Assembly (NCBI RefSeq): GCF_003596405.1
Contig: NZ_QYUR01000008.1
Coordinates: 124,001 to 188,000, forward strand
Reading direction: 5' to 3'
Length of the DNA stretch: 64,000 bases
From: Pseudomonas cavernicola
Lineage (GTDB): Bacteria > Pseudomonadota > Gammaproteobacteria > Pseudomonadales > Pseudomonadaceae
Positions 55,899-64,000 of this stretch are shown here, one piece after another; position 1 is the first letter of the stretch; the number at the start of each line of letters is the position of its first letter. The notes beneath the pieces are model-generated. The model searched no databases and had not been told where the DNA came from. It saw nothing but the letters and a program-made list of their open reading frames with translations. The position numbers and the translations under genes are program-made.

Positions 55899-57104
55899 TC
55901 AAACCGCCCGGTGAGCAGGCTGGACCAGGAAGCCGATCACCTGCCAACCCATCAGGCTGAACACATAGGTGTAGCCTGCTCCCGGAAAGTGGTCGAGGAT
56001 GGCGGCGTAGATGAGTAGGCCGAACATGCCCGGCGGCATAGCCGATCAGGGAGCCGATGCCGGAAGCCGAGCCGGTTGATGCGCGATGGGAATGCCCACT
56101 TCGCTCATCGGCGCCCAGAACAACCCGCGCTGGTGAAACGATCAGCGCGAACGACAGGGTGCGCCATGGCCCCGAAGATGAAGCCGCCCTTGGGAATCGT
56201 CAGGATCACGCCATCAGCGCAGCAGCGCCAACAGGGAACCCACTTCAGGTAGCGGCTTCGGGCTCTTGACCAGCTTGTCCGCCTGAAGCCGCCCGGCCGG
56301 CGCCCAGGCCTTGAGGATACTGGTTGATGATCCGTAGGCGCCCTACCAGTGCCACCGGCAGGTGGTCCATGTCCTTCAGGGTAGGATTGAAGTAGGTAGG
56401 CCGCGTAGAGACGCGATGTAGACCATGACACATTGAGGCTGACCCACGCCCAGATGCCGGTACGCGCACGGCTTCCAGCAGGCCGGCCAGACCGATGTTT
56501 CAGTGCTGGCGGCGCCTTTTCCTGCTTTCTTGAGCAGGAAGAGGTTTAAGCAGGCGGCTCCGATATCGATCACTGAGTAGAACAGGATGGCCGACTTCAG
56601 GCCGTCTTCGCCGGAGCCCATGGCGACGAACACACCCAGGGCGGAGAAGGCCACCAGGGTATCGACGACGCCACGACCGCCCTCGAGGAAACCGAACATC
56701 CGCCCCTGCTCGGTATCGTCGCCGAGGTTGCGGATGGCCTTGAGCAGTGCAGGCCAGTAGATGCAGTCCGCGCAGATGGCGAACAGGCTGAACACGATCA
56801 GCAACTGGCTGTAACCCGGGAAGGTGGCCAGGTACAGGCCCAGGGCGCCGGTGCCGATCAGGCCCAGGGGAATCAGCTTGCGCGTGTCGAAGCGGTCCGC
56901 CAGGAAACCGCCGACTACGAACAGGGCGGTGGCGATGATCGCGTTGGCGCTGAGCAGGGTACCGATCTCGGTGTGGGTCAGGCCCATGTATTCCTGCATG
57001 GGTATGTAGAAGGCGTCCTTCAGGTTCGCCAGCTTGTAGATGGTCCCGCCGCCGAGGACGAGGACCAGGAAGCGGAGCCACTTGGCCTTAGCCTGTGCTG
57101 TCAT
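55899..57104 (-). pseudogene. MFS transporter gene with multiple frameshifts
   Basis: From ATG 57104 about 200 residues form the N-terminal half of a major-facilitator permease (FLVLVLGGGTIYKLANLKDA, LLSANAIIATALFVVGGFLA, LEGGRGVVDTLVAFSALGVF). After about 56510 the protein continues only in pieces in different frames: DMDHLPVALVG, RYLKWV, ILTIPKGGFIFGAM, YVFSLMGWQVIGFL, ending at 55899. Several single-base indels within 600 bases break it. It follows the epimerase gene by 52 bases and would have carried that pathway's substrate. Confidence 0.8.
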
Positions 57105-57156
57105 TGTTGTTCTCCACAGTATCCAGGTTGAAATGTCGCCTGCCGCCGAGGGCGGG

Positions 57157-58230
57157 TCAGGCGCGGGGTTGGCCGGCCTCGGCCAGGGTGAGTTCGGCCA
57201 GTACGCGCAGCTCCCTCAGCAGCCCGCGAACGTGGCGGATCTGGTTGTTCGCCCAGCGCTGCTCGTCGGCCATCATGCGGTCGGCCGTGTAGCCGGGCGG
57301 CAGGGCGGTTTCGCTCATTTCCCGGTAGGGGATGAAGGGGTCTTCGGCTTCGTCCGACTGGCGGAACGACGGGGCGATGTAGTGGTTTTCCTGCTCCAGG
57401 ATGAAGGCGATCACCTGGGGCGAGCGCTCGCCGAGCATCAGCAACTCGAACAGCATCCGTGCGCTGGGCAGGTCATCCTCCGGGCTGCCGTGCAGCACGC
57501 CGTAGTGGCCGAAGCCGTTCTGCTCGGGGACGATGCGCACGCCCTTGAGGTGCACCTGGCGGATGTACGGGGCCAGTGCCTGCAATGCGGGCAGCGGCTG
57601 CTCGCAGGCATTGATCATGTTGCCGAAGTCGAACAGCGCGTTCAGGCGCGGGTTGCCGACCTGGCGCAGTAGCTGTGCGATCTCGCCGCTCTTGAGCTCT
57701 TCGTGCTGCTCGAAGTCGATGTGCAGGTCGAACTGGTCGGCCAATTGAACGAGGTAGCGGAGGTCCGCCTCGATCAGCGCCATGACTCGCGACAGGTGAC
57801 CCTCGTAACGCGAGTAGACGCGGATGTTGCGGGTACCTATGGCGCGGGCGATGGCCACCACCTGGTCGACGTCCTCGCGGCGCGTGCTGCTGATCTCCAG
57901 GTGAACGTCCAGTCCCAGGGCACGGGCCTTGTCGGCGAAAGCCTGGAGCTGGGCGGGGTCCATCTGCGACAGGCTATTCTCTTCACCGTCCAGCAGGTGC
58001 AGGGAGAGGCCATGCAGCTCGTGGCGGTAGGCGAAGTCCAGCAGGTCCTCAGGCTTGAGGCGGCCATGGGTGAGGTTGGTCAGCAGCGGGTAGCCATGGG
58101 CGAACAGGCGGATGCCGTCGAGGCGTTCGAGGAGCCGCCCGGCCAGGGCGGGCGTCAGCAGCGGGGGCGGGGCTTCGCTGCTGGCGTTATGGCGCAGCAG
58201 GGTCGCAAAGCGGGCTTGGATAGCGTTCAT
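57157..58230 (-). CDS. TIM-barrel sugar phosphate isomerase/epimerase-like protein
   Basis: The 357-residue protein has the xylose-isomerase-like TIM barrel with metal-ligand acids spread over the strands (LHGLSLHLLDGEENS, LDVHLEISSTRRED, FDLHIDFEQHEELK, RLNALFDFGNMINA, RQVHLKGVRIVPEQNGFGHY). Members isomerise sugars or process dehydroshikimate-type acids; the substrate here is unknown. ATG 58230 is preferred because AGGA lies eight bases before it; ATG 58239 is adjacent to that site. It lies between the MocR regulator and the MFS gene on one strand, so it is probably a small catabolic unit. Confidence 0.8.
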   Translation of the reverse strand: MNAIQARFATLLRHNASSEAPPPLLTPALAGRLLERLDGIRLFAHGYPLLTNLTHGRLKPEDLLDFAYRHELHGLSLHLLDGEENSLSQMDPAQLQAFADKARALGLDVHLEISSTRREDVDQVVAIARAIGTRNIRVYSRYEGHLSRVMALIEADLRYLVQLADQFDLHIDFEQHEELKSGEIAQLLRQVGNPRLNALFDFGNMINACEQPLPALQALAPYIRQVHLKGVRIVPEQNGFGHYGVLHGSPEDDLPSARMLFELLMLGERSPQVIAFILEQENHYIAPSFRQSDEAEDPFIPYREMSETALPPGYTADRMMADEQRWANNQIRHVRGLLRELRVLAELTLAEAGQPRA

Positions 58231-58347
58231 TCTTGTCATTCCTGGTAAAGGTGCCGGTTTGTCCGGCGGTGCCTTTATCTCTCCGGAATGGCGCTATCGA
58301 TATAGCCATTATTTTTTAATTGTTATGACCACTTTGGTCGCAGCCCG

Positions 58348-59844
58348 CTACAGGCGATGCCCCAGCTTTTCCAAGGCCCGCGCCAGGGCCTCGACCTTCT
58401 CGCCGGCCTGCTCCTCGGGGGTGCCGGCAAAGCCGATCAGCAGCCCCGGCGGCAGGTAGCGCTTGAGGCAGTAGTCGCCCAGGGCATAGGTGTAAATCTC
58501 GTGCTGGGCCAGGCCGCGGGCGATGGCATTTTCATCCACGGCGTCATCCAGCCAGCCGATCAGGTGCAGGCCTGCCTCCACGGGGGCGACCCGCATGAAG
58601 CCGCCCAGGCGCAGTTGCAACTGTTCCAGCAGGCGAGCCTGACGGGCCTGGTAGAGCGCGCGCATGCGGCGGATGTGGCCGAGGAAGTGGCCCTCGACCA
58701 TGAAATCGGCGGTGGTCGCCTGGTGCAGGGTGGAGGGGCTGCGGTCCATCACCGCGCGGATGGCGCAGAAGGGCTCGACCAGCGCCTCGGGGAGGATCAC
58801 ATAACCCAGCCGCAGGGACGGGTAGAGCACCTTGCTGAAGGTGCCGACGTAGATGACCTTCTGCCACGGGTCCATGGCGAAGAGTGCCGGCAAGGGACGG
58901 CCGACGTAGCGGAACTCGCTGTCGCAGTCGTCCTCGACTATCCAGCCGTGGCCACGGCCGGCCCACTCGATCAGTTCCTGTCGGCGGGCATAGCTCATGG
59001 TGGTCCCCAGCGGATGCTGGCGCGAGGGCGTGGTGAAGGCCAGGCGGGCATCGGGGCATTCACGCAGGCCCTGCTGCACGTCCAGGCCCTGGTCGTCGAT
59101 GCGCAGGGGCACCAGGCGACAGCCCTGGGCCTGGAAGGCGATGCGTGCAGCGATGTGGCCGGGGTCTTCCATCCACACGCCGTCCTGTGGGTCGAGCAGC
59201 AGCATGCCGAGCAGGTTGAAGGCTTGCTGGGCGCCGGAGACGATCACCACCTGGTCCAGGCTGCACTCGATGCCCCGGGCGTCGAAGACATATTCGACGA
59301 TCGCCTCGCGCAGGCGCTGCAGGCCTTTCAGTTCGCCGTAGCCGAGCAGCGCCTTGGTGGGCTGGCGCAGGTGGCGGTTCATCAGGCGCTTCCAGACCGG
59401 CAGCGGGAAGGCATCGTAGGCCGGGTGGCTGGGCAGGAAGGAGGTCGGGCACTCGGGGGCCCAGGTGGCGTAGGACACGCCGCTGAAATGCTCGCTGCGC
59501 AGCGAGTGCACGGACTGGCCCAGGCTCGACAGGCGCGGTGGTTTGCGCGGGCCGTCGGCGGCGGCGTCGCGGCGTTCCCATTCGTCCCCGACATAGGTGC
59601 CGGCGCCGGTGCGTGGCGCCAGGAAGCCTTCGGCGGTCAGCTGGTCGAAGGCATTGAGGATGGTGATCCGCGACAGCTCCAGCTCCTTGCACAGCGTGCG
59701 GGTGGAGGGCAGGCGCGTACCGCCGGGCAGGCGCCCGGCGAGGATCTGCTTGCGCACCTGCAGATAGAGCTGGCGGTAAAGGGGAACGGCGCTGGCGCGG
59801 TCCAGCTCGATACCTGTCAGCAGCATGCCACCGGGAGACTTCAT
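58348..59844 (-). CDS. MocR-type GntR/aminotransferase regulator
   Basis: The 498-residue protein has an N-terminal GntR winged HTH (PLYRQLYLQVRKQILAGRLP, LPSTRTLCKELELSRITILN) and a C-terminal aminotransferase class I fold. The PLP lysine is Lys338 in VGTFSKVLYPSLRLGYV; the cofactor Asp lies in VEDDCDSEFRY. MocR regulators use PLP or an amino compound as signal. It is first on the strand before the epimerase and MFS genes, with a 117-base gap, and likely controls them. Confidence 0.87.
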   Translation of the reverse strand: MKSPGGMLLTGIELDRASAVPLYRQLYLQVRKQILAGRLPGGTRLPSTRTLCKELELSRITILNAFDQLTAEGFLAPRTGAGTYVGDEWERRDAAADGPRKPPRLSSLGQSVHSLRSEHFSGVSYATWAPECPTSFLPSHPAYDAFPLPVWKRLMNRHLRQPTKALLGYGELKGLQRLREAIVEYVFDARGIECSLDQVVIVSGAQQAFNLLGMLLLDPQDGVWMEDPGHIAARIAFQAQGCRLVPLRIDDQGLDVQQGLRECPDARLAFTTPSRQHPLGTTMSYARRQELIEWAGRGHGWIVEDDCDSEFRYVGRPLPALFAMDPWQKVIYVGTFSKVLYPSLRLGYVILPEALVEPFCAIRAVMDRSPSTLHQATTADFMVEGHFLGHIRRMRALYQARQARLLEQLQLRLGGFMRVAPVEAGLHLIGWLDDAVDENAIARGLAQHEIYTYALGDYCLKRYLPPGLLIGFAGTPEEQAGEKVEALARALEKLGHRL

Positions 59845-59934
59845 TCTGTGCCTGCCTCGTCATGTCGAACCCTCTCCGGGCGTTGGCCCGGCGCGCCTAT
59901 TGTGCGCCAACCGGGCCGCGGAAAGGGGCGTGTT

Positions 59935-60085
59935 TCAGCCTGTCCGACCAAGCCGGGCTCCCAGCTTCCGGAGGATGTCCTGGGCCTGCTCCTGGAAGAC
60001 CTGCGCGGCGGTATCCACCAGCGCGGAGGAGGGCCGGTATTCCGGGCGGATCAACTGCACGCGGAACGGAATCGAGGTGCGCAGG
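59935..60085 (-). pseudogene. LysR-type regulator C-terminal fragment
   Basis: The minus strand reads LRTSIPFRVQLIRPEYRPSS, then ALVDTAAQVFQEQAQDIL and a stop at 59935-59937, like the last 48 residues of a LysR co-inducer domain. The rest is replaced by the IS630 fragment at 60086. The 90 bases between this stop and the MocR start hold only the MocR promoter and a GGCCCGG/CCGGGCC inverted repeat. Confidence 0.45.
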
Positions 60086-60684
60086 CTTTACCTGAGCCCC
60101 CCAGATAACGCTCTTGTGCTGTCGGTTGACGAGAAAACCCAGATCCAGACGATCGTACTCAGCCGATGCTGCCGCTGCGACCGGGGCAGATCGAGCGTCG
60201 CACAAACGATTACAAGCGCCATGGCACCACGAGCCTGTATGCCGCGTTCGACATTCTGACGGGCAAGGTCATCGGACGTTTCAACCAGAGACACCGGACT
60301 CGAGAGTTTTTGGCCTTCCTGCAACAGATCGACCGTGCCACACCCGCTGAGATGGATCTGCATGTGATCCTGGACAACAGCTCGACTAATAAGACCCCGG
60401 CTATCAAGCAGTGGCTGGAGAAGCACCCGCGCTTCAAGCTGCACTTCACGCCTACCAGTGCCTCCTGGCTAAACGCCGTAGAAGGCTGGTTCGCGCAATT
60501 GGAAAGACGGGCACTGTATCGCGGCGCCTTTACCAGCGTGGCCGATCTGAAAGCGGCTATTCGCCAATTTATCGAGGTCCACAACGAGCACTCGGCCAAA
60601 CCATTCAAGTGGAACAAGACAGCTGAGTCGATTATCAGCTCGGTGCACAAGGCAAAGCTGGGAGCAATCAAAATAGATTGTTGA
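60086..60684 (+). pseudogene. IS630-family transposase, truncated and frameshifted
   Basis: The fragment begins LYLSPPDNALVLSVDEKTQI with the first catalytic Asp, then shifts frame near 60165 to LPLRPGQIERRTNDYKRHGT and continues to 60684 with DLHVILDNSSTNKTPAIKQW, FTPTSASWLNAVEGWFAQLE and a C-terminal KWNKTAESII. The DDE residues remain, but the N-terminal HTH and the continuous frame are lost. Between 60685 and 60803 two direct copies of CGTGACCCA occur, possibly an end of another lost element; no gene is seen there. Confidence 0.8.
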
Positions 60685-60803
60685 ACTAGGCGTGCGACCA
60701 AACCCACGAATCCATTCACCGGGTGTCACCGTTTTCCAGCCTCGACACACGCGTGACCCACTTTGCCAAAAACGTGACCCAGCTTTTTCCAGGCAGCTCG
60801 GAG

Positions 60804-61694
60804 TCAACGGCTGGTGGGGTCCAGCCTATCGCGCACCCAATCCCCCAGCAGGGCAAACGCCAGGGTGGTGAAGAAGATCACCAGCGCCGGCAGGGTCGCC
60901 AGCCACCAGGCCGTCATCAGGTAGTCGCGACCGCCCCCAACCATATTGCCGAGGCTGCTCATCGGTGGCTGGATTCCAAGTCCGAGGAAGCTGAGCGATG
61001 TCTCCAGCATGATGGTTTGCGGGAAGTTCAGCGTCATGTTGACGATCAGCGCATTGGCGATATTCGGCAGGATATGACGGCCGTAGACCCGCCATGGCGA
61101 GGCACCGAGCGTGCGCACTGCCACGGCATAACCGTGCTGCACTGACGAAAGCGCCAGGCCGCGGGCGATGCGGGCGTAACGTTCCCAGCCGTAGAGCCCC
61201 ATCAGCAGGATGAACAGCAGCAGGCTGTTGCTGAAGAACGCCACAACGGCCAGTGCCAGGATCATGAACGGGATAGACGCCTGATAATCGATGGCGATCA
61301 TCACCAGGTCGTCCACCCACCCCCGGAAGTGGGTCGCCAGCAGGCCGATCGAGGTGCCCAGCAGCGCGCTGATCAGGGTACCGACCAAAGCCACCAGGAG
61401 GCTGACCTGCACCGAAGTGACCAACCGGCTCAGTACATCCCGCCCCAGGTGATCGGTGCCGAAGAAATGCCCCCAATGACCGTCCGCCAGCCAAACAGGT
61501 GGCTGCAGCCGTGCTCGCAGGTCGATGTGTTGATAGTCATAGGGCAACCACAGGTCGCCACTCAAGGCGACCAGAACCAACAGCGTCAGCCAACCGATCG
61601 ACAGCCAGATCAACAAGGGCAGGCGCAAGGACCGCCCCTCCTCGTTAACAGCATCGTGGCGGCCACTCTCTTTCGCGTCGCTCATCGTCGTCAT
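60804..61694 (-). CDS. Dipeptide/oligopeptide ABC permease (DppC type)
   Basis: The 296-residue inner-membrane protein has about six helices and the permease EAA-type loop (ERYARIARGLALSSVQHGYA, VRTLGASPWRVYGRHILPNI). HFFGTDHLGRDVLSRLV is typical of DppC/OppC. It forms a pore with the DppB-type subunit encoded next upstream; the start lies two bases from that gene's stop. ATG at 61694 is chosen for GGGGG six bases before it; ATG at 61706 or 61685 are alternatives. It is the last gene of the operon. Confidence 0.87.
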   Translation of the reverse strand: MTTMSDAKESGRHDAVNEEGRSLRLPLLIWLSIGWLTLLVLVALSGDLWLPYDYQHIDLRARLQPPVWLADGHWGHFFGTDHLGRDVLSRLVTSVQVSLLVALVGTLISALLGTSIGLLATHFRGWVDDLVMIAIDYQASIPFMILALAVVAFFSNSLLLFILLMGLYGWERYARIARGLALSSVQHGYAVAVRTLGASPWRVYGRHILPNIANALIVNMTLNFPQTIMLETSLSFLGLGIQPPMSSLGNMVGGGRDYLMTAWWLATLPALVIFFTTLAFALLGDWVRDRLDPTSR

Positions 61695-61695
61695 T

Positions 61696-62628
61696 TCAGC
61701 CCCCATTTCTCAAGCTGGCCACTCGTGGATCGAGCCAGCCGTACAGAAGATCGACCAGCAGGTTGGTCAACACCATCGAGCAAGCGATCAGCATCACGAT
61801 GATTTGCACGACCGCCAGGTCGCGATTGGCAACCGAACTGACCAGCAACCTGCCCAGCCCGGGCCACGCGAATACGCTCTCGGTCACAACACCGCCTGCG
61901 ACCAAGGTGCCAATAAAGAAACCGATTACCGTGATCAGTGGTATCGCCGCATTGGGTAGTGCGTGGTAGAGCACAGCCTGGTGCCAGCGCAATCCCTTGG
62001 CGCGAGCGGTGCGCATGTAAGGCTGGTTCAGGGCCTCCAGCATCGCCGAGCGGGTAAAGCGCGCGAACACTGCGGCTTCCGCCAGGGTCATGGTCAACAC
62101 CGGCATCACCAGGTGCTGCCAGCTGCCGCTGCCGCCAGTCGGCAATAACTGCCAGGTGACCGAGAACAGCAGGATCAGGAGAATGCCAAAGACGAAGTTC
62201 GGCACACTGAAGCCGGCCACCGACGCGAGCATGGTCAATCGATCGATCCAGCTATTGCGATGCAGCGCGGCGTAGATCCCGGCCGGAATGCCGATCAGCA
62301 AGGTGCACAGGCCGGTAACCCCCATCAGCAGCAGAGTCCGCGGCAGGCGCTCCAGCACCGCGGCCATTGCGTCACGCTCCTCGAAGTAGGAGTAACCAAG
62401 GTCCCCTTGCAGGCAATTACCCAGAAACTGCACATATTGCTGCCACAACGGCTGGTCCAGTCCCCATTGCTGGCGGAAGGCATCCAGCGCCCGGGGGTCG
62501 GCATCCAGGCCCAGGACATAGATCGCCGGGTCGCCAGACAATCGAAGCACGATGAATACGGTGCTGACGATCAGCAGTATGGTCAGCACGGCTCGGGCGA
62601 GTTTCTGCAGGAGGTAGAGCGGGCTCAT
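61696..62628 (-). CDS. Dipeptide/oligopeptide ABC permease (DppB type)
   Basis: The 310-residue inner-membrane protein has the DppB/OppB plan: N-terminal helix, LRLSGDPAIYVLGLDADPRA, QYVQFLGNCLQGDLGYSYF, and the loop MLEALNQPYMRTARAKGLRW. ATG at 62628 overlaps the preceding ATPase stop by one base (TGATG) and has GGAGG upstream. Confidence 0.88.
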   Translation of the reverse strand: MSPLYLLQKLARAVLTILLIVSTVFIVLRLSGDPAIYVLGLDADPRALDAFRQQWGLDQPLWQQYVQFLGNCLQGDLGYSYFEERDAMAAVLERLPRTLLLMGVTGLCTLLIGIPAGIYAALHRNSWIDRLTMLASVAGFSVPNFVFGILLILLFSVTWQLLPTGGSGSWQHLVMPVLTMTLAEAAVFARFTRSAMLEALNQPYMRTARAKGLRWHQAVLYHALPNAAIPLITVIGFFIGTLVAGGVVTESVFAWPGLGRLLVSSVANRDLAVVQIIVMLIACSMVLTNLLVDLLYGWLDPRVASLRNGG

Positions 62629-63635
62629 CAAGCCACCTCCATGATGGGAGGCTCGACATGGAAACACGCGACCGCACGGTTCCGGCTATCGCCTTCGAGC
62701 TCGGGTTGCTGCTGGCGGCAACGGTCAGTGGCCATGCTGCACCTTGGGTGGAAAGGGCAGCCGGTCGGGAGGTTGGCCGGGCTGGGGGGTTCACCCTTGA
62801 GCCGGACCCGCTGCTGAGGCGTACCGGGCTGCAGGGTGGGAATCGCCGAAACCAACGCGCGCGTGTAGGGATGGCGGGGTGCGCGAAACAGTTCGTTGGC
62901 CCGGCCCACTTCGACGATTCGGCCCAGGTACATCACGGCTACCCGATCGCACAGGTGCCGCACGACCGATAGGTCATGGCTGATGAAGAGGAGCGTCAGG
63001 CCCCTCTCACGGCGCAGTTGCTGCAGCAGATTGACGATCTGGGCCTGAATCGACACGTCCAGTGCAGAGATCGGCTCGTCGCAGATCAGCAGCTCCGGCT
63101 CAAGGACCAGCGCCCTGGCCAGGACCACCCGTTGACGCTGTCCGCCGCTCAGCTCATGCGGGTACTTGGTCATCTGCCCGGTCAGCAACCCAACGCTTCG
63201 CAGAAGCTCCTGCGCCAGCTCGCGTCTCCTCTCCCGACCATGCAGGCGATGGATGACCAGCGGCTCGATCACCTGATCAAGCACGGTCATGCGCGGGTCC
63301 AGTGCGCCCAGTGGATCCTGGAACACGTACTGCAGGCGTTGGCGCAGTGGAACCCACTCGGCATCCGAACGGCCGATCAATTCATGGCCGCGATAGAGCA
63401 CTGATCCGGCGCTGGCGCGGGCCATGTTCAGGATGAGCTTGGCGGTAGTCGATTTGCCGCAGCCGCTTTCGCCAACCAGGCCGAACGCTTCGCCCGGACG
63501 GATATCGAAGCTGACGCCGTTGACTGCATGGATCCACTGACGTGGAGCGAACAGGTCCCGGCGCTTGCTGCTGGGGAAGGCACAACGTAGATCAGAGACC
63601 TGTAGCAAGGGCTGATCCATGGTTCCGAGAGTCAT
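62628..63635 (-). CDS. Oligopeptide ABC transporter ATPase (OppF/DppF type)
   Basis: The 335-residue ATPase has Walker A GESGCGKST, Q-loop YVFQDPLGALDP, signature ELSGGQRQRVVLARAL, Walker B LLICDEPISALDV, H-loop FISHDLS, and the C-terminal oligopeptide module with CPFHPRC, a four-cysteine iron-sulfur type region in Opp/Dpp ATPases. ATG 63635 overlaps the OppD-type stop (ATGA). It powers uptake together with the OppD-type subunit. Confidence 0.9.
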   Translation of the reverse strand: MTLGTMDQPLLQVSDLRCAFPSSKRRDLFAPRQWIHAVNGVSFDIRPGEAFGLVGESGCGKSTTAKLILNMARASAGSVLYRGHELIGRSDAEWVPLRQRLQYVFQDPLGALDPRMTVLDQVIEPLVIHRLHGRERRRELAQELLRSVGLLTGQMTKYPHELSGGQRQRVVLARALVLEPELLICDEPISALDVSIQAQIVNLLQQLRRERGLTLLFISHDLSVVRHLCDRVAVMYLGRIVEVGRANELFRAPRHPYTRALVSAIPTLQPGTPQQRVRLKGEPPSPANLPTGCPFHPRCSMATDRCRQQQPELEGDSRNRAVACFHVEPPIMEVA

Positions 63636-64000
63636 CGTTGCTGCACTCGTGTCGATTGCATGGAGAATGGAGAGAAGCAAGCGAACATCCGGCCTGCTTC
63701 GCTGTGCTGGCTGGCTGGCATGCTGTTCAAGCAGATACCCGATGCGCTCGGGCAACGCGGTGCGAAGGCACAGCCCACACCCAGTTCCTGGGGGGGAGGC
63801 AGCAAGCCGGGAATCGGCGTAAGCGAATCCTCGTCGCTGTCGATCCGTGGCAGCGAAGCCAGGAGCCCCTGCGTGTAGGGATGGAGCGGCGAGCGGAATA
63901 CAGCGTCGACCGGACCGCTTTCGACGATCTGGCCGCAGTACATGACCACGACCCGGTCACAGGCTTGAACGACCACGCCAAGGTCGTGAGTCACCAGGAT
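63632..64000 (-). CDS. Oligopeptide ABC transporter ATPase (OppD/DppD type), 5' end outside window
   Basis: Only the last 122 codons are in the window, from ILVTHDLGVVVQACDRVVVM (H-loop) through MYCGQIVESG, HPYTQGLLASLPRID and the cysteine module CAFAPRCPSASGIC. It is the upstream partner of the OppF-type ATPase and overlaps it by four bases. The operon order is ATPase, ATPase, DppB, DppC on the minus strand; a substrate-binding protein gene is expected further right. Confidence 0.88.
   Translation of the reverse strand: MLVTHDLGVVVQACDRVVVMYCGQIVESGPVDAVFRSPLHPYTQGLLASLPRIDSDEDSLTPIPGLLPPPQELGVGCAFAPRCPSASGICLNSMPASQHSEAGRMFACFSPFSMQSTRVQQR

Overview
The window is high-GC DNA from a Pseudomonas-type gammaproteobacterium. 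The backbone gene order (pqqF, nosP, nahK, DMT transporter, erbR, a two-component pair, cytochrome c, quinoprotein dehydrogenase, aldehyde dehydrogenase, pqqABCDE, pqqH, ercA, ercS) is the Pseudomonas ethanol-oxidation locus. It is expanded here by the ABC/SoxYZ-like accessory genes known from ped-type clusters.

Layout. 1-2570: 3' part of a transporter-like membrane sensor fused to GGDEF-EAL. 2600-4100: a graveyard of transposase, integrase and acetyltransferase fragments. 4205-42024: the alcohol-oxidation locus. 42248-43573: an IS256-family insertion sequence with a broken transposase. 43869-about 51100: an integrated element that starts at a tRNA-Leu 3' fragment, with integrase, AlpA-like regulator, DUF3987 protein and small unknown genes, several of them damaged. 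51314-55138: a very large SIR2 protein of the anti-phage Dsr1 type. 55310-60684: a MITE-like element, IS66 and IS630 fragments, and a MocR regulator/TIM-barrel epimerase/broken MFS transporter group. 60804-64000: a dipeptide/oligopeptide ABC transporter operon that runs off the right edge.

How the main locus works (family knowledge applied to what is seen). PqqA-E with PqqF and PqqH make PQQ. The quinoprotein alcohol dehydrogenase at 26188-27966 oxidises alcohols in the periplasm and passes electrons to the cytochrome c at 21358-21795. The aldehyde dehydrogenase at 32044-33564 finishes the oxidation to acid. Only one quinoprotein alcohol dehydrogenase is present, and it carries the extra aspartate typical of lanthanide-dependent enzymes. 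Around it lie three periplasmic binding proteins, an ABC-2 type transporter, a beta-propeller, a rhodanese-like protein, two SoxYZ-like carriers, a flavocytochrome-c-like flavoprotein, a metallo-beta-lactamase-fold hydrolase and a chemoreceptor. Control is by ErbR, ErcS, NahK with its sensor NosP, and a kinase/response-regulator pair whose regulator has lost its DNA-binding domain. A TACCAARG-type motif recurs upstream of several of these genes and is a candidate common operator.

The right third is accessory DNA with lower and mixed composition, many remnants, and at least two genes cut by in-frame TAG codons.
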